Assembly (NCBI GenBank): GCA_032718475.1
Contig: JAUCBJ010000553.1
Span: 1 to 38,241, forward strand
Source: Nemertoderma westbladi
Taxonomy: Eukaryota > Xenacoelomorpha > Nemertodermatida > Nemertodermatidae
Direction: 5' to 3'
Length of the DNA: 38,241 nt
Of the stretch, positions 12,701 through 27,700 are shown in pieces; within the stretch, counting starts at the first letter, position 1; each line of letters starts with the position of its first letter. The translations under genes and the position numbers were made by a program. Under the pieces are notes generated by a model that was not told the DNA's origin, did not search any database, and worked only from the letters and a program-made list of their open reading frames with translations.

Positions 12701-15700
12701 GCAGAGGTTGGTTAACAGAATGAGTACAGCGGATAATGCAGAGGTTGGTATACAGACCCCCACACCCTAGTGAGAATGAGTACAGTGGATAATACAGAGG
12801 TTGGTTAACAGAATGAGTACAGTGGATAATGCAGAGGTTGGTTAACAGACCCCCACACCCTAGTGAGAATGAGTACAGTGGATAACGCAGAGGTTGGTTA
12901 ACAGAATGAGTACAGTGGATAATGCAGAGGTTGGTTAACAGACCCCCACACCCTAGTGAGAATGAGTACAGTGGATAATACAGAGGTTGGTTAACAGAAT
13001 GAGTACAGTGGATAATGCAGAGGTTGGTTAACAGAATGAGTACAGTGGATAATACAGAGGTTGGTTAACAGAATGAGTACAGTGGATAATGCAGAGGTTG
13101 GTTAACAGACCCCCACACCCTAGTGAGAATGAGTACAGTGGATAATGCAGAGGTTGGTTAACAGACCCCCACACCCTAGTGAGAATGAGTACAGTGGATA
13201 ATGCAGAGGTTGGTTAACAGAATGAGTACAGTGGATAATGCAGAGGTTGGTTAACAGAATGAGTACAGCGGATAATGCAGAGGTTGGTTAACAGACCCCC
13301 ACACCCTAGTGAGAATGAGTACAGTGGATAATGCAGAGGTTGGTTAACAGAATGAGTACAGTGGATAATGCAGAGGTTGGTTAACAGAATGAGTGCAGTG
13401 GATAATGCAGAGGTTGGTTAACAGAATGAGTACAGCGGATAATGCAGAGGTTGGTTAACAGACCCCCACACCCTAGTGAGAATGAGTACAGTGGATAATA
13501 CAGAGGTTGGTTAACAGAATGAGTACAGTGGATAATGCAGAGGTTGGTTAACAGAATGAGTACAGCGGATAATGCAGAGGTTGGTTAACAGAATGAGTAC
13601 AGTGGATAATGCAGAGGTTGGTTAACAGAATGAGTACAGTGGATAATGCAGAGGTTGGTTAACAGAATGAGTACAGCGGATAATGCAGAGGTTGGTTAAC
13701 AGACCCCCACACCCTAGTGAGAATGAGTACAATGGATAATGCAGAGGTTGGTTAACAGAATGAGTACAGCGGATAATGCAGAGGTTGGTTAACAGACCCC
13801 CACACCCTAGTGAGAATGAGTACAGTGGATAATGCAGAGGTTGGTTAACAGACCCCCACACCCTAGTGAGAATGAGTACAGTGGATAATGCAGTGGTTAA
13901 CAGAATGAGTACAGTGGATAATGCAGAGGTTGGTTAACAGAATGAGTACAATGGATAATGCAGAGGTTGGTTAACAGAATGAGTACAGTGGATAATGCAG
14001 AGGTTGGTTAACAGAATGAGTACAGTGGATAATGCAGAGGTTGGTTAACAGAATGAGTACAATGGATAATGCAGAGGTTGGTTAACAGACCCCCACACTC
14101 TAGTGAGAATGAGTACAGTGGATAACGCAGATGTTGGTTAACAGACCCCCACACCCTATAGTGAGAATGAGTACAGTGGATAATGCAGAGGTTGGTTAAT
14201 AGAATGAGTACAGTGGATAACGCAGAGGTTGGTTAACAGACCCCCACACCCTATAGTGAGAATGAGTACAGTGGATAATGCAGAGGTTGGTTAACAGAAT
14301 GAGTACAGTGGATAATGCAGAGGTTGGTTAACAGACCCCCACACCCTAGTGAGAATTAGTACAGTGGATAATGCAGAGGTTGGTTAACAGAATGAGTACA
14401 GTGGATAATGCAGAGGTTGGTTAACAGAATGAGTACAGTGGATAATACGAGGTTGGTTAACAGACCCCCACACCCTATAGTGAGAATGAGTACAGTGGAT
14501 AATGCAGAGGTTGGTTAACAGAATGAGTACAGTGGATAATGCAGAGGTTGGTTAACAGACCCCCACACCCTAATGAGAATGAGTACAGTGGATAATGCAG
14601 AGGTTGGTTAACAGAAAGAGTACAGTGGATAATGCAGAGGTTGGTTAACAGAATGAGTACAGTGGATAATGCGGAGGTTGGTTAACAGAATGAGTACAAT
14701 GGATAATGCAGAGGTTGGTTAACAGACCCCCACACCCTATAGTGAGAATGAGTACAGTGGATAATGCAGAGGTTGGTTAACAGAATGAGTACAGTGGATA
14801 ATGCAGAGGTTGTTTAACAGAATGAGTACAGTGGATAATGCAGAGGTTGGTTAACAGAATGAGTACAGTGGATAATGCAGAGGTTGGTTAACAGAATGAG
14901 TACAGTGGATAATGCAGAGGTTGGTTAACAGAATGAGTACAGTAGATAATGCAGAGGTTGGTTAACAGAATGAGTACAGTGGATAATGCAGAGATTGGTT
15001 AACATAATGAGTACAGCGGATAATGCAGAGGTTGGTTAACAGAATGAGTACAGCGGATAATGCAGAGGTTGGTTAACAGAATGAGTACAGTGGATAATGC
15101 AGAGGTTGGTTAACAGAATGAGTACAGCGGATAATGCAGAGGTTGGTTAACAGACCCCCACACCCTAGTGAGAATGAGTACAGTGGATAATGCAGAGGTT
15201 GGTTAACAGAATGAGTACCGTGGATAATGCAGAGGTTGGTTAACAGAATGAGTACAGTGGATAATGCAGAGATTGGTTAACAGAATGAGTACAGTGGATA
15301 ATGCAGAGGTTGGTTAACAGAATGAGTACAGCGGATAATGCAGAGGTTGGTTAACAGACCCCCACACCCTAGTGAGAATGAGTACAGTGGATAATGCAGA
15401 GGTTGGTTAACAGAATGAGTACAGTGGATAATGCAGAGGTTGTTTAACAGAATGAGTACAGTGGATAATGCAGAGGTTGGTTAACAGAATGAGTACAGTG
15501 GATAATGCAGAGGTTGGTTAACAGAATGAGTACAGCGGATAATGCAGAGGTTGGTATACAGACCCCCACACCCTAGTGAGAATGAGTACAGTGGATAATG
15601 CAGAGGTTGGTTAACAGAATGAGTACAGTGGATAATGCAGAGGTTGGTTAACAGAATGAGTGCAGTGGATAATGCAGAGGTTGGTTAACAGAATGAGTAC

Positions 15701-18700
15701 AGCGGATAATGCAGAGGTTGGTTAACAGACCCCCACACCCTAGTGAGAATGAGTACAGTGGATAATGCAGAGGTTGGTTAACAGACCCCCACACCCTAGT
15801 GAGAATGAGTACAGTGGATAATGCAGAGGTTGGTTAACAGAATGAGTACAGTGGATAATGCAGAGGTTGGTTAACAGAATGAGTACAGTGGATAATGCAG
15901 AGGTTGGTTAACAGAATGAGTACAGTGGATAATGCAGAGGTTGGTTAACAGAATGAGTACAGCGGATAATGCAGAGGTTGGTATACAGACCCCCACACCC
16001 TAGTGAGAATGAGTACAGTGGATAATGCAGAGGTTGGTTAACAGACCCCCACACCCTAGTGAGAATGAGTACAGTGGATAATGCAGAGGTTGGTTAACAG
16101 ACCCCCACACCCTAGTGAGAATGAGTACAGTGGATAATGCAGAGGTTGGTTAACAGACCCCCACACCCTAGTGAGAATGAGTACAGTGGATAATACAGAG
16201 GTTGGTTAACAGAATGAGTACAGTGGATAATGCAGAGGTTGGTTAACAGACCCCCACACCCTAGTGAGAATGAGTACAGTGGATAATGCAGAGGTTGGTT
16301 AACAGACCCCCACACCCTAGTGAGAATGAGTACAGTGGATAATGCAGAGGTTGGTTAACAGACCCCCACACCCTAGTGAGAATGAGTACAGTGGATAATG
16401 CAGAGGTTGGTTAACAGAATGAGTACAGTGGATAATGCAGAGGTTGGTTAACAGAATGAGTGCAGTGGATAATGCAGAGGTTGGTTAACAGAATGAGTAC
16501 AGCGGATAATGCAGAGGTTGGTTAACAGACCCCCACACCCTAGTGAGAATGAGTACAGTGGATAATACAGAGGTTGGTTAACAGAATGAGTACAGTGGAT
16601 AATGCAGAGGTTGGTTAACAGAATGAGTACAGCGGATAATGCAGAGGTTGGTTAACAGAATGAGTACAGTGGATAATGCAGAGGTTGGTTAACAGAATGA
16701 GTACAGTGGATAATGCAGAGGTTGGTTAACAGAATGAGTACAGCGGATAATGCAGAGGTTGGTTAACAGACCCCCACACCCTAGTGAGAATGAGTACAAT
16801 GGATAATGCAGAGGTTGGTTAACAGAATGAGTACAGCGGATAATGCAGAGGTTGGTTAACAGACCCCCACACCCTAGTGAGAATGAGTACAGTGGATAAT
16901 GCAGAGGTTGGTTAACAGACCCCCACACCCTAGTGAGAATGAGTACAGTGGATAATGCAGAGGTTGGTTAACAGAATGAGTACAGTGGATAATGCAGAGG
17001 TTGGTTAACAGAATGAGTACAGTGGATAATGCAGAGGTTGGTTAACAGAATGAGTACAATGGATAATGCAGAGGTTGGTTAACAGAGCAGAGGTTGGTTA
17101 ACAGAATGAGTACAATGGATAATGCAGAGGTTGGTTAACAGACCCCCACACCCTATAGTGAGAATGAGTACAGTGGATAATGCAGAGGTTGGTTAACAGA
17201 ATGAGTACAGTGGATAATGCAGAGGTTGGTTAACAGAATGAGTACAGTGGATAATACGAGGTTGGTTAACAGACCCCCACACCCTATAGTGAGAATGAGT
17301 ACAGTGGATAATACAGAGGTTGGTTAACAGAATGAGTACAGTGGATCATGCAGAGGTTGGTTAACAGAATGAGTACAGTGGATAATACGAGGTTGGTTAA
17401 CAGACCCCCACACCCTATAGTGAGAATGAGTACAGTGGATAATGCAGAGGTTGGTTAACAGAATGAGTACAGTGGATAATGCAGAGGTTGGTTAACAGAC
17501 CCCCACACCCTAATGGGAATGAGTACAGTGGATAATGCAGAGGTTGGTTAACAGACCCCCACTCTAGTGAGAATGAGTACAGTGGATAATGCAGAGGTTG
17601 GTTAACAGAAAGAGTACAGTGGATAATGCAGAGGTTGGTTAACAGAATGAGTACAGTGGATAATGCAGAGGTTGGTTAACAGAATGAGTACAATGGATAA
17701 TGCAATGAGTACAATGGATAATGCAGAGGTTGGTTAACAGACCCCCACACCCTATAGTGAGAATGAGTACAGTGGATAATGCAGAGGTTGGTTAACAGAA
17801 TGAGTACAGTGGATAATGCAGAGGTTGGTTAACAGAATGAGTACAGTGGATAATGCAGAGGTTGGTTAACAGAATGAGTACAGTGGATAATGCAGAGGTT
17901 GGTTAACAGAATGAGTACAGTGGATAATGCAGAGGTTGGTTAACAGAATGAGTACAGTGGATAATGCAGAGGTTGGTTAACAGAACGAGTACAGTGAATA
18001 ATGCAGAGGTTGGTTAACAGAATGAGTACAGTGGATAATGCAGAGGTTGGTTAACAGAATGAATACAGTGGATAATGCAGAGGTTGGTTAACAGAATGAG
18101 TACAGTGGATAATGCAGAGGTTGGTTAACAAACCCCCACACCCTAGTGAGAATGAGTACAGTGGATAACGCAGAGGTTGGTTAACAGAATGAGTACAGTG
18201 GATAATGCAGAGGTTGGTTAACAGAATGAGTACAGTGGATAATGCAGAGGTTGGTTAACAAACCCCCACACCCTAGTGAGAATGAGTACAGTGGATAACG
18301 CAGAGGTTGGTTAACAGAATGAGTACAGTGGATAATGCAGAGGTTGGTTAACAGAATGAGTACAGTGGATAATGCAGAGGTTGGTTAACAGACCCCCACA
18401 CCCTATAGTGAGAATGAGTACAGTGGATAATGCAGAGGTTGGTTAACAGAATGAGTACAGTGGATAATGCAGAGGTTGGTTAACAGAATGAGTACAGTGG
18501 ATAATGCAGAGGTTGGTTAACAGAATGAGTACAGCGGATAATGCAGAGGTTGGTTAACAGACCCCCACACCCTAGTGAGAATGAGTACAATGGATAATGC
18601 AGAGGTTGGTTAACAGAATGAGTACAGCGGATAATGCAGAGGTTGGTTAACAGACCCCCACACCCTAGTGAGAATGAGTACTGTGGATAATGCAGAGGTT

Positions 18701-21700
18701 GGTTAACAGACCCCCACACCCTAGTGAGAATGAGTACAGTGGATAATGCAGTGGTTAACAGAATGAGTACAGTGGATAATGCAGAGGTTGGTTAACAGAA
18801 TGAGTACAATGGATAATGCAGAGGTTGGTTAACAGAATGAGTACAGTGGATAATGCAGAGGTTGGTTAACAGAATGAGTACAGTGGATAATGCAGAGGTT
18901 GGTTAACAGAATGAGTACAATGGATAATGCAGAGGTTGGTTAACAGACCCCCACACTCTAGTGAGAATGAGTACAGTGGATAACGCAGATGTTGGTTAAC
19001 AGACCCCCACACCCTATAGTGAGAATGAGTACAGTGGATAATGCAGAGGTTGGTTAACAGAATGAGTACAGTGGATAACGCAGAGGTTGGTTAACAGACC
19101 CCCACACCCTATAGTGAGAATGAGTACAGTGGATAATGCAGAGGTTGGTTAACAGAATGAGTACAGTGGATAATGCAGAGGTTGGTTAACAGACCCCCAC
19201 ACCCTAGTGAGAATTAGTACAGTGGATAATGCAGAGGTTGGTTAACAGAATGAGTACAGTGGATAATGCAGAGGTTGGTTAACAGAATGAGTACAGTGGA
19301 TAATACGAGGTTGGTTAACAGACCCCCACACCCTATAGTGAGAATGAGTACAGTGGATAATGCAGAGGTTGGTTAACAGAATGAGTACAGTGGATAATGC
19401 AGAGGTTGGTTAACAGACCCCCACACCCTAATGAGAATGAGTACAGTGGATAATGCAGAGGTTGGTTAACAGAACCCCACACCCTAGTGAGAATGAGTAC
19501 AGTGGATAATGCAGAGGTTGGTTAACAGAAAGAGTACAGTGGATAATGCAGAGGTTGGTTAACAGAATGAGTACAGTGGATAATGCGGAGGTTGGTTAAC
19601 AGAATGAGTACAATGGATAATGCAGAGGTTGGTTAACAGAACCCCACACCCTATAGTGAGAATGAGTACAGTGGATAATGCAGAGGTTGGTTAACAGAAT
19701 GAGTACAGTGGATAATGCAGAGGTTGGTTAACAGAATGAGTACAGTGGATAATGCAGAGGTTGGTTAACAGAATGAGTACAGTGGATAATGCAGAGGTTG
19801 GTTAACAGAATGAGTAGAGTGGATAATGCAGAGGTTGGTTAACAGAATGAGTACAGTGGATAATGCAGAGGTTGGTTAACAGAATGAGTACAGTGGATAA
19901 TGCAGAGGTTGGTTAACAGAATGAGTACAGTGGATAATGCAGAGGTTGGTTAACAGAATGAGTACAGTGGATAATGCAGAGGTTGGTTAACAGAATGAGT
20001 ACAGTGGATAATGCAGAGGTTGGTTAACAAACCCCCACACCCTAGTGAGAATGAGTACAGTGGATAACGCAGAGGTTGGTTAACAGAATGAGTACAGTGG
20101 ATAATGCAGAGGTTGGTTAACAGAATGAGTACAGTGGATAATGCAGAGGTTGGTTAACAAACCCCCACACCCTAGTGAGAATGAGTACAGTGGATAACGC
20201 AGAGGTTGGTTAACAGAATGAGTACAGTGGATAATGCAGAGGTTGGTTAACAGAATGAGTACAGTGGATAATGCAGAGGTTGGTTAACAGACCCCCACAC
20301 CCTATAGTGAGAATGAGTACAGTGGATAATGCAGAGGTTGGTTAACAGAATGAGTACAGCGGATAATGCAGAGGTTGGTTAACAGAATGAGTACAGTGGA
20401 TAATGCAGAGGTTGGTTAACAGAATGAGTACAGTGGATAATGCAGAGGTTGGTTAACAGAATGAGTACAGCGGATAATGCAGAGGTTGGTTAACAGACCC
20501 CCACACCCTAGTGAGAATGAGTACAATGGATAATGCAGAGGTTGGTTAACAGAATGAGTACAGCGGATAATGCAGAGGTTGGTTAACAGACCCCCACACC
20601 CTAGTGAGAATGAGTACAGTGGATAATGCAGAGGTTGGTTAACAGACCCCCACACCCTAGTGAGAATGAGTACAGTGGATAATGCAGAGGTTGGTTAACA
20701 GAATGAGTACAGTGGATAATGCAGAGGTTGGTTAACAGAATGAGTACAGTGGATAATGCAGAGGTTGGTTAACAGAATGAGTACAATGGATAATGCAGAG
20801 GTTGGTTAACAGAGCAGAGGTTGGTTAACAGAATGAGTACAATGGATAATGCAGAGGTTGGTTAACAGACCCCCACACCCTATAGTGAGAATGAGTACAG
20901 TGGATAATGCAGAGGTTGGTTAACAGAATGAGTACAGTGGATAATGCAGAGGTTGGTTAACAGAATGAGTACAGTGGATAATACGAGGTTGGTTAACAGA
21001 CCCCCACACCCTATAGTGAGAATGAGTACAGTGGATAATGCAGAGGTTGGTTAACAGAATGAGTACAGTGGATCATGCAGAGGTTGGTTAACAGAATGAG
21101 TACAGTGGATAATACGAGGTTGGTTAACAGACCCCCACACCCTATAGTGAGAATGAGTACAGTGGATAATGCAGAGGTTGGTTAACAGAATGAGTACAGT
21201 GGATAATGCAGAGGTTGGTTAACAGACCCCCACACCCTAATGGGAATGAGTACAGTGGATAATGCAGAGGTTGGTTAACAGACCCCCACTCTAGTGAGAA
21301 TGAGTACAGTGGATAATGCAGAGGTTGGTTAACAGAAAGAGTACAGTGGATAATGCAGAGGTTGGTTAACAGAATGAGTACAGTGGATAATGCAGAGGTT
21401 GGTTAACAGAATGAGTACAATGGATAATGCAATGAGTACAATGGATAATGCAGAGGTTGGTTAACAGACCCCCACACCCTATAGTGAGAATGAGTACAGT
21501 GGATAATGCAGAGGTTGGTTAACAGAATGAGTACAGTGGATAATGCAGAGGTTGGTTAACAGAATGAGTACAGTGGATAATGCAGAGGTTGGTTAACAGA
21601 ATGAGTACAGTGGATAATGCAGAGGTTGGTTAACAGAATGAGTACAGTGGATAATGCAGAGGTTGGTTAACAGAATGAGTACAGTGGATAATGCAGAGGT

Positions 21701-24700
21701 TGGTTAACAGAACGAGTACAGTGAATAATGCAGAGGTTGGTTAACAGAATGAGTACAGTGGATAATGCAGAGGTTGGTTAACAGAATGAATACAGTGGAT
21801 AATGCAGAGGTTGGTTAACAGAATGAGTACAGTGGATAATGCAGAGGTTGGTTAACAAACCCCCACACCCTAGAGAGAATGAGTACAGTGGATAACGCAG
21901 AGGTTGGTTAACAGAATGAGTACAGTGGATAATGCAGAGGTTGGTTAACAGAACGAGTACAGTGAATAATGCAGAGGTTGGTTAACAGAATGAGTACAGT
22001 GGATAATGCAGAGGTTGGTTAACAGAATGAGTACAGTGGATAATGCAGAGGTTGGTTAACAGACCCCCACACCCTATAGTGAGAATGAGTACAGTGGATA
22101 ATGCAGAGGTTGGTTAACAGAATGAGTACAGTGGATAATGCAGAGGTTGGTTAACAGAATGAGTACAGTGGATAATGCAGAGGTTGGTTAACAGAATGAG
22201 TACAGCGGATAATGCAGAGGTTGGTTAACAGACCCCCACACCCTAGTGAGAATGAGTACAATGGATAATGCAGAGGTTGGTTAACAGAATGAGTACAGCG
22301 GATAATGCAGAGGTTGGTTAACAGACCCCCACACCCTAGTGAGAATGAGTACAGTGGATAATGCAGAGGTTGGTTAACAGACCCCCACACCCTAGTGAGA
22401 ATGAGTACAGTGGATAATGCAGTGGTTAACAGAATGAGTACAGTGGATAATGCAGAGGTTGGTTAACAGAATGAGTACAATGGATAATGCAGAGGTTGGT
22501 TAACAGAATGAGTACAGTGGATAATGCAGAGGTTGGTTAACAGAATGAGTACAGTGGATAATGCAGAGGTTGGTTAACAGAATGAGTACAATGGATAATG
22601 CAGAGGTTGGTTAACAGACCCCCACACTCTAGTGAGAATGAGTACAGTGGATAACGCAGATGTTGGTTAACAGACCCCCACACCCTATAGTGAGAATGAG
22701 TACAGTGGATAATGCAGAGGTTGGTTAACAGAATGAGTACAGTGGATAACGCAGAGGTTGGTTAACAGACCCCCACACCCTATAGTGAGAATGAGTACAG
22801 TGGATAATGCAGAGGTTGGTTAACAGAATGAGTACAGTGGATAATGCAGAGGTTGGTTAACAGACCCCCACACCCTAGTGAGAATTAGTACAGTGGATAA
22901 TGCAGAGGTTGGTTAACAGAATGAGTACAGTGGATAATGCAGAGGTTGGTTAACAGAATGAGTACAGTGGATAATACGAGGTTGGTTAACAGACCCCCAC
23001 ACCCTATAGTGAGAATGAGTACAGTGGATAATGCAGAGGTTGGTTAACAGAATGAGTACAGTGGATAATGCAGAGGTTGGTTAACAGACCCCCACACCCT
23101 AATGAGAATGAGTACAGTGGATAATGCAGAGGTTGGTTAACAGAACCCCACACCCTAGTGAGAATGAGTACAGTGGATAATGCAGAGGTTGGTTAACAGA
23201 AAGAGTACAGTGGATAATGCAGAGGTTGGTTAACAGAATGAGTACAGTGGATAATGCGGAGGTTGGTTAACAGAATGAGTACAATGGATAATGCAGAGGT
23301 TGGTTAACAGAACCCCACACCCTATAGTGAGAATGAGTACAGTGGATAATGCAGAGGTTGGTTAACAGAATGAGTACAGTGGATAATGCAGAGGTTGGTT
23401 AACAGAATGAGTACAGTGGATAATGCAGAGGTTGGTTAACAGAATGAGTACAGTGGATAATGCAGAGGTTGGTTAACAGAATGAGTAGAGTGGATAATGC
23501 AGAGGTTGGTTAACAGAATGAGTACAGTGGATAATGCAGAGGTTGGTTAACAGAATGAGTACAGTGGATAATGCAGAGGTTGGTTAACAGAATGAGTACA
23601 GTGGATAATGCAGAGGTTGGTTAACAGAATGAGTACAGTGGATAATGCAGAGGTTGGTTAACAGAATGAGTACAGTGGATAATGCAGAGGTTGGTTAACA
23701 AACCCCCACACCCTAGTGAGAATGAGTACAGTGGATAACGCAGAGGTTGGTTAACAGAATGAGTACAGTGGATAATGCAGAGGTTGGTTAACAGAATGAG
23801 TACAGTGGATAATGCAGAGGTTGGTTAACAAACCCCCACACCCTAGTGAGAATGAGTACAGTGGATAACGCAGAGGTTGGTTAACAGAATGAGTACAGTG
23901 GATAATGCAGAGGTTGGTTAACAGAATGAGTACAGTGGATAATGCAGAGGTTGGTTAACAGACCCCCACACCCTATAGTGAGAATGAGTACAGTGGATAA
24001 TGCAGAGGTTGGTTAACAGAATGAGTACAGTGGATAATGCAGAGGTTGGTTAACAGAATGAGTACAGTGGATAATGCAGAGGTTGGTTAACAGAATGAGT
24101 ACAGTGGATAATGCAGAGGTTGGTTAACAGAATGAGTACAGCGGATAATGCAGAGGTTGGTTAACAGACCCCCACACCCTAGTGAGAATGAGTACAATGG
24201 ATAATGCAGAGGTTGGTTAACAGAATGAGTACAGCGGATAATGCAGAGGTTGGTTAACAGACCCCCACACCCTAGTGAGAATGAGTACAGTGGATAATGC
24301 AGAGGTTGGTTAACAGACCCCCACACCCTAGTGAGAATGAGTACAGTGGATAATGCAGAGGTTGGTTAACAGAATGAGTACAGTGGATAATGCAGAGGTT
24401 GGTTAACAGAATGAGTACAATGGATAATGCAGAGGTTGGTTAACAGAATGAGTACAGTGGATAATGCAGAGGTTGGTTAACAGAATGAGTACAGTGGATA
24501 ATGCAGAGGTTGGTTAACAGAATGAGTACAATGGATAATGCAGAGGTTGGTTAACAGACCCCCACACTCTAGTGAGAATGAGTACAGTGGATAACGCAGA
24601 GGTTGGTTAACTGACCCCCACACCCTATAGTGAGAATGAGTACAGTGGATAATGCAGAGGTTGGTTAACAGAATGAGTACAGTGGATAACGCAGAGGTTG

Positions 24701-27700
24701 GTTAACAGAATGAGTACAGTGGATAATGCAGAGGTTGGTTAACAGAATGAGTACAGTGGATAATGCAGAGGTTGGTTAACAGAATGAGTACAGTGGATAA
24801 CGCAGAGGTTGGTTAACAGAATGAGTACAGTGGATAATGCAGAGGTTGGTTAACAGAATGAGTACAATGGATAATGCAGAGGTTGGTTAACAGACCCCCA
24901 CACTCTAGTGAGAATGAGTACAGTGGATAACGCAGAGGTTGGTTAACAGACCCCCACACCCTATAGTGAGAATGAGTACAGTGGATAATGCAGAGGTTGG
25001 TTAACAGAATGAGTACAGTGGATAATGCAGAGGTTGGTTAACAGAATGAGTACAGTGGATAATGCAGAGGTTGGTTAACAGAATGAGTACAATGGATAAT
25101 GCAGAGGTTGGTTAACAGACCCCCACACTCTAGTGAGAATGAGTACAGTGGATAACGCAGAGGTTGGTTAACAGACCCCCACACCCTATAGTGAGAATGA
25201 GTACAGTGGATAATGCAGAGGTTGGTTAACAGAATGAGTACAGTGGATAACGCAGAGGTTGGTTAACAGAATGAGTACAGTGGATAATGCAGAGGTTGGT
25301 TAACAGAATGAGTACAGTGGATAATGCAGAGGTTGGTTAACAGAATGAGTACAGTGGATAACGCAGAGGTTGGTTAACAGAATGAGTACAGTGGATAATG
25401 CAGAGGTTGGTTAACAGAATGAGTACAATGGATAATGCAGAGGTTGGTTAACAGACCCCCACACCCTATAGTGAGAATGAGTACAGTGGATAATGCAGAG
25501 GTTGGTTAACAGAATGAGTACAGTGGATAACGCAGAGGTTGGTTAACAGAATGAGTACAGTGGATAATGCAGAGGTTGGTTAACAGAATGAGTACAGTGG
25601 ATAATGCAGAGGTTGGTTAACAGACCCCCACACCCTATAGTGAGAATGAGTACAGTGGATAATGCAGAGGTTGGTTAACAGAATGAGTACAGTGGATAAC
25701 GCAGAGGTTGGTTAACAGAATGAGTACAGTGGATAATGCAGAGGTTGGTTAACAGAATGAGTACAGTGGATAATGCAGAGGTTGGTTAACAGAATGAGTA
25801 CAGTGGATAACGCAGAGGTTGGTTAACAGAATGAGTACAGTGGATAATGCAGAGGTTGGTTAACAGAATGAGTACAATGGATAATGCAGAGGTTGGTTAA
25901 CCGACCCCCACACCCTATAGTGAGAATGAGTACAGTGGATAATGCAGAGGTTGGTTAACAGAATGAGTACAGTGGATAACGCAGAGGTTGGTTAACAGAC
26001 CCCCACACCCTATAGTGAGAATGAGTACAGTGGATAATGCAGAGGTTGGTTAACAGAATGAGTACAGTGGATAACGCAGAAGTTGGTTAACAGAATGAGT
26101 ACAGTGGATAATGCAGAGGTTGGTTAACAGAATGAGTACAGTGGATAATGCAGAGGTTGGTTAACAGAATGAGTACAGTGGATAACGCAGAGGTTGGTTA
26201 ACAGAATGAGTACAGTGGATAATGCAGAGGTTGGTTAACAGAATGAGTACAATGGATAATGCAGAGGTTGGTTAACAGACCCCCACACCCTATAGTGAGA
26301 ATGAGTACAGTGGATAATGCAGAGGTTGGTTAACAGAATGAGTACAGTGGATAATGCAGAGGTTGGTTAACAGACCCCCACACTCTAGTGAGAATGAGTA
26401 CAGTGGATAACGCAGAGGTTGGTTAACAGACCCCCACACCCTATAGTGAGAATGAGTACAGTGGATAATGCAGAGGTTGGTTAACAGAATGAGTACAGTG
26501 GATAACGCAGAGGTTGGTTAACAGAATGAGTACAGTGGATAATGCAGAGGTTGGTTAACAGAATGAGTACAGTGGATAATGCAGAGGTTGGTTAACAGAA
26601 TGAGTACAGTGGATAATGCAGAGGTTGGTTAACAGAATGAGTACAATGGATAATGCAGAGGTTGGTTAACAGAATGAGTACAATGGATAATGCAGAGGTT
26701 GGTTAACAGACCCCCACACCCTATAGTGAGAATGAGTACAGTGGATAATGCAGAGGTTGGTTAACAGAATGAGTACAGTGGATAATGCAGAGGTTGGTTA
26801 ACAGACCCCCACACCCTATTGAGAATGAGTACAGTGGATAATGCAGAGGTTGTTTAACAGAATGAGTACAGTGGATAACGCAGAGGTTGGTTAACAGACC
26901 CCCACACTCTAGTGAGAATGAGTACAGTGGATAACGCAGAGGTTGGTTAACAGAATGAGTACAGTGGATAATGCGAGGTTGGTTAACAGAATGAGTACAA
27001 TGGATAATGCAGAGGTTGGTTAACAGACCCCCACACCCTAGTGAGAATGAGTGCAGTGGATAATGCAGAGGTTGGTTAACAGAATGAGTACAGTGGATAT
27101 TGCAGAGGTTGGTTAACATACCCCCACACCCTAGTGAGAATGAGTACAGTGGATAACGCAGAGGTTGGTTAACAGAATGAGTACAGTGGATAATGCAGAG
27201 GTTGGTTAACAGAATGAGTACAATGGATAATGCAGAGGTTGGTTAACAGACCCCCACACCCTAGTGAGAATGAGTGCAGTGGATAATGCAGAGGTTGGTT
27301 AACAGAATGAGTACAGTGGATAATGCGAGGTTGGTTAACAGAATGAGTACAGTGGATAATGCAGAGGTTGGTTAACAGAATGAGTACAGTGGATAATGCA
27401 GAGGTTGGTTAACAGACACCCACACCCTAGTGAGAATGAGTACAGTGGATAATGCAGAGGTTGGTTAACAGACCCCCACACCCTGTTCTGTACCTTAAAA
27501 AGTTTTTAAAATGGAATTTTTATTTTATCAAGTAATGGGTGGGTATAATAATTTTCATAAAAAATAGAAGTAGTCCCAGGACAAAATATACGTTTTTTTG
27601 ATATTCTAAAAACTGATAGTGTGGCATTGTTGGCTAGCATTTGTAGGTTTTTTACTATGCTGAATCGAATGTGATTATATTCCATTTCCGAAAATTGAAC

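Noticed and set aside
9660-27119. Minus-strand open frames with [11 protein letters not shown] repeats
   Set aside because: These are translations of the intron 7 minisatellite with no similarity to a protein family; they recur wherever unit order happens to keep the frame.
9118-27484. CRISPR-like array
   Set aside because: There are no unique spacers between repeats; units are directly contiguous copies of an exon-intron junction in a eukaryotic gene.
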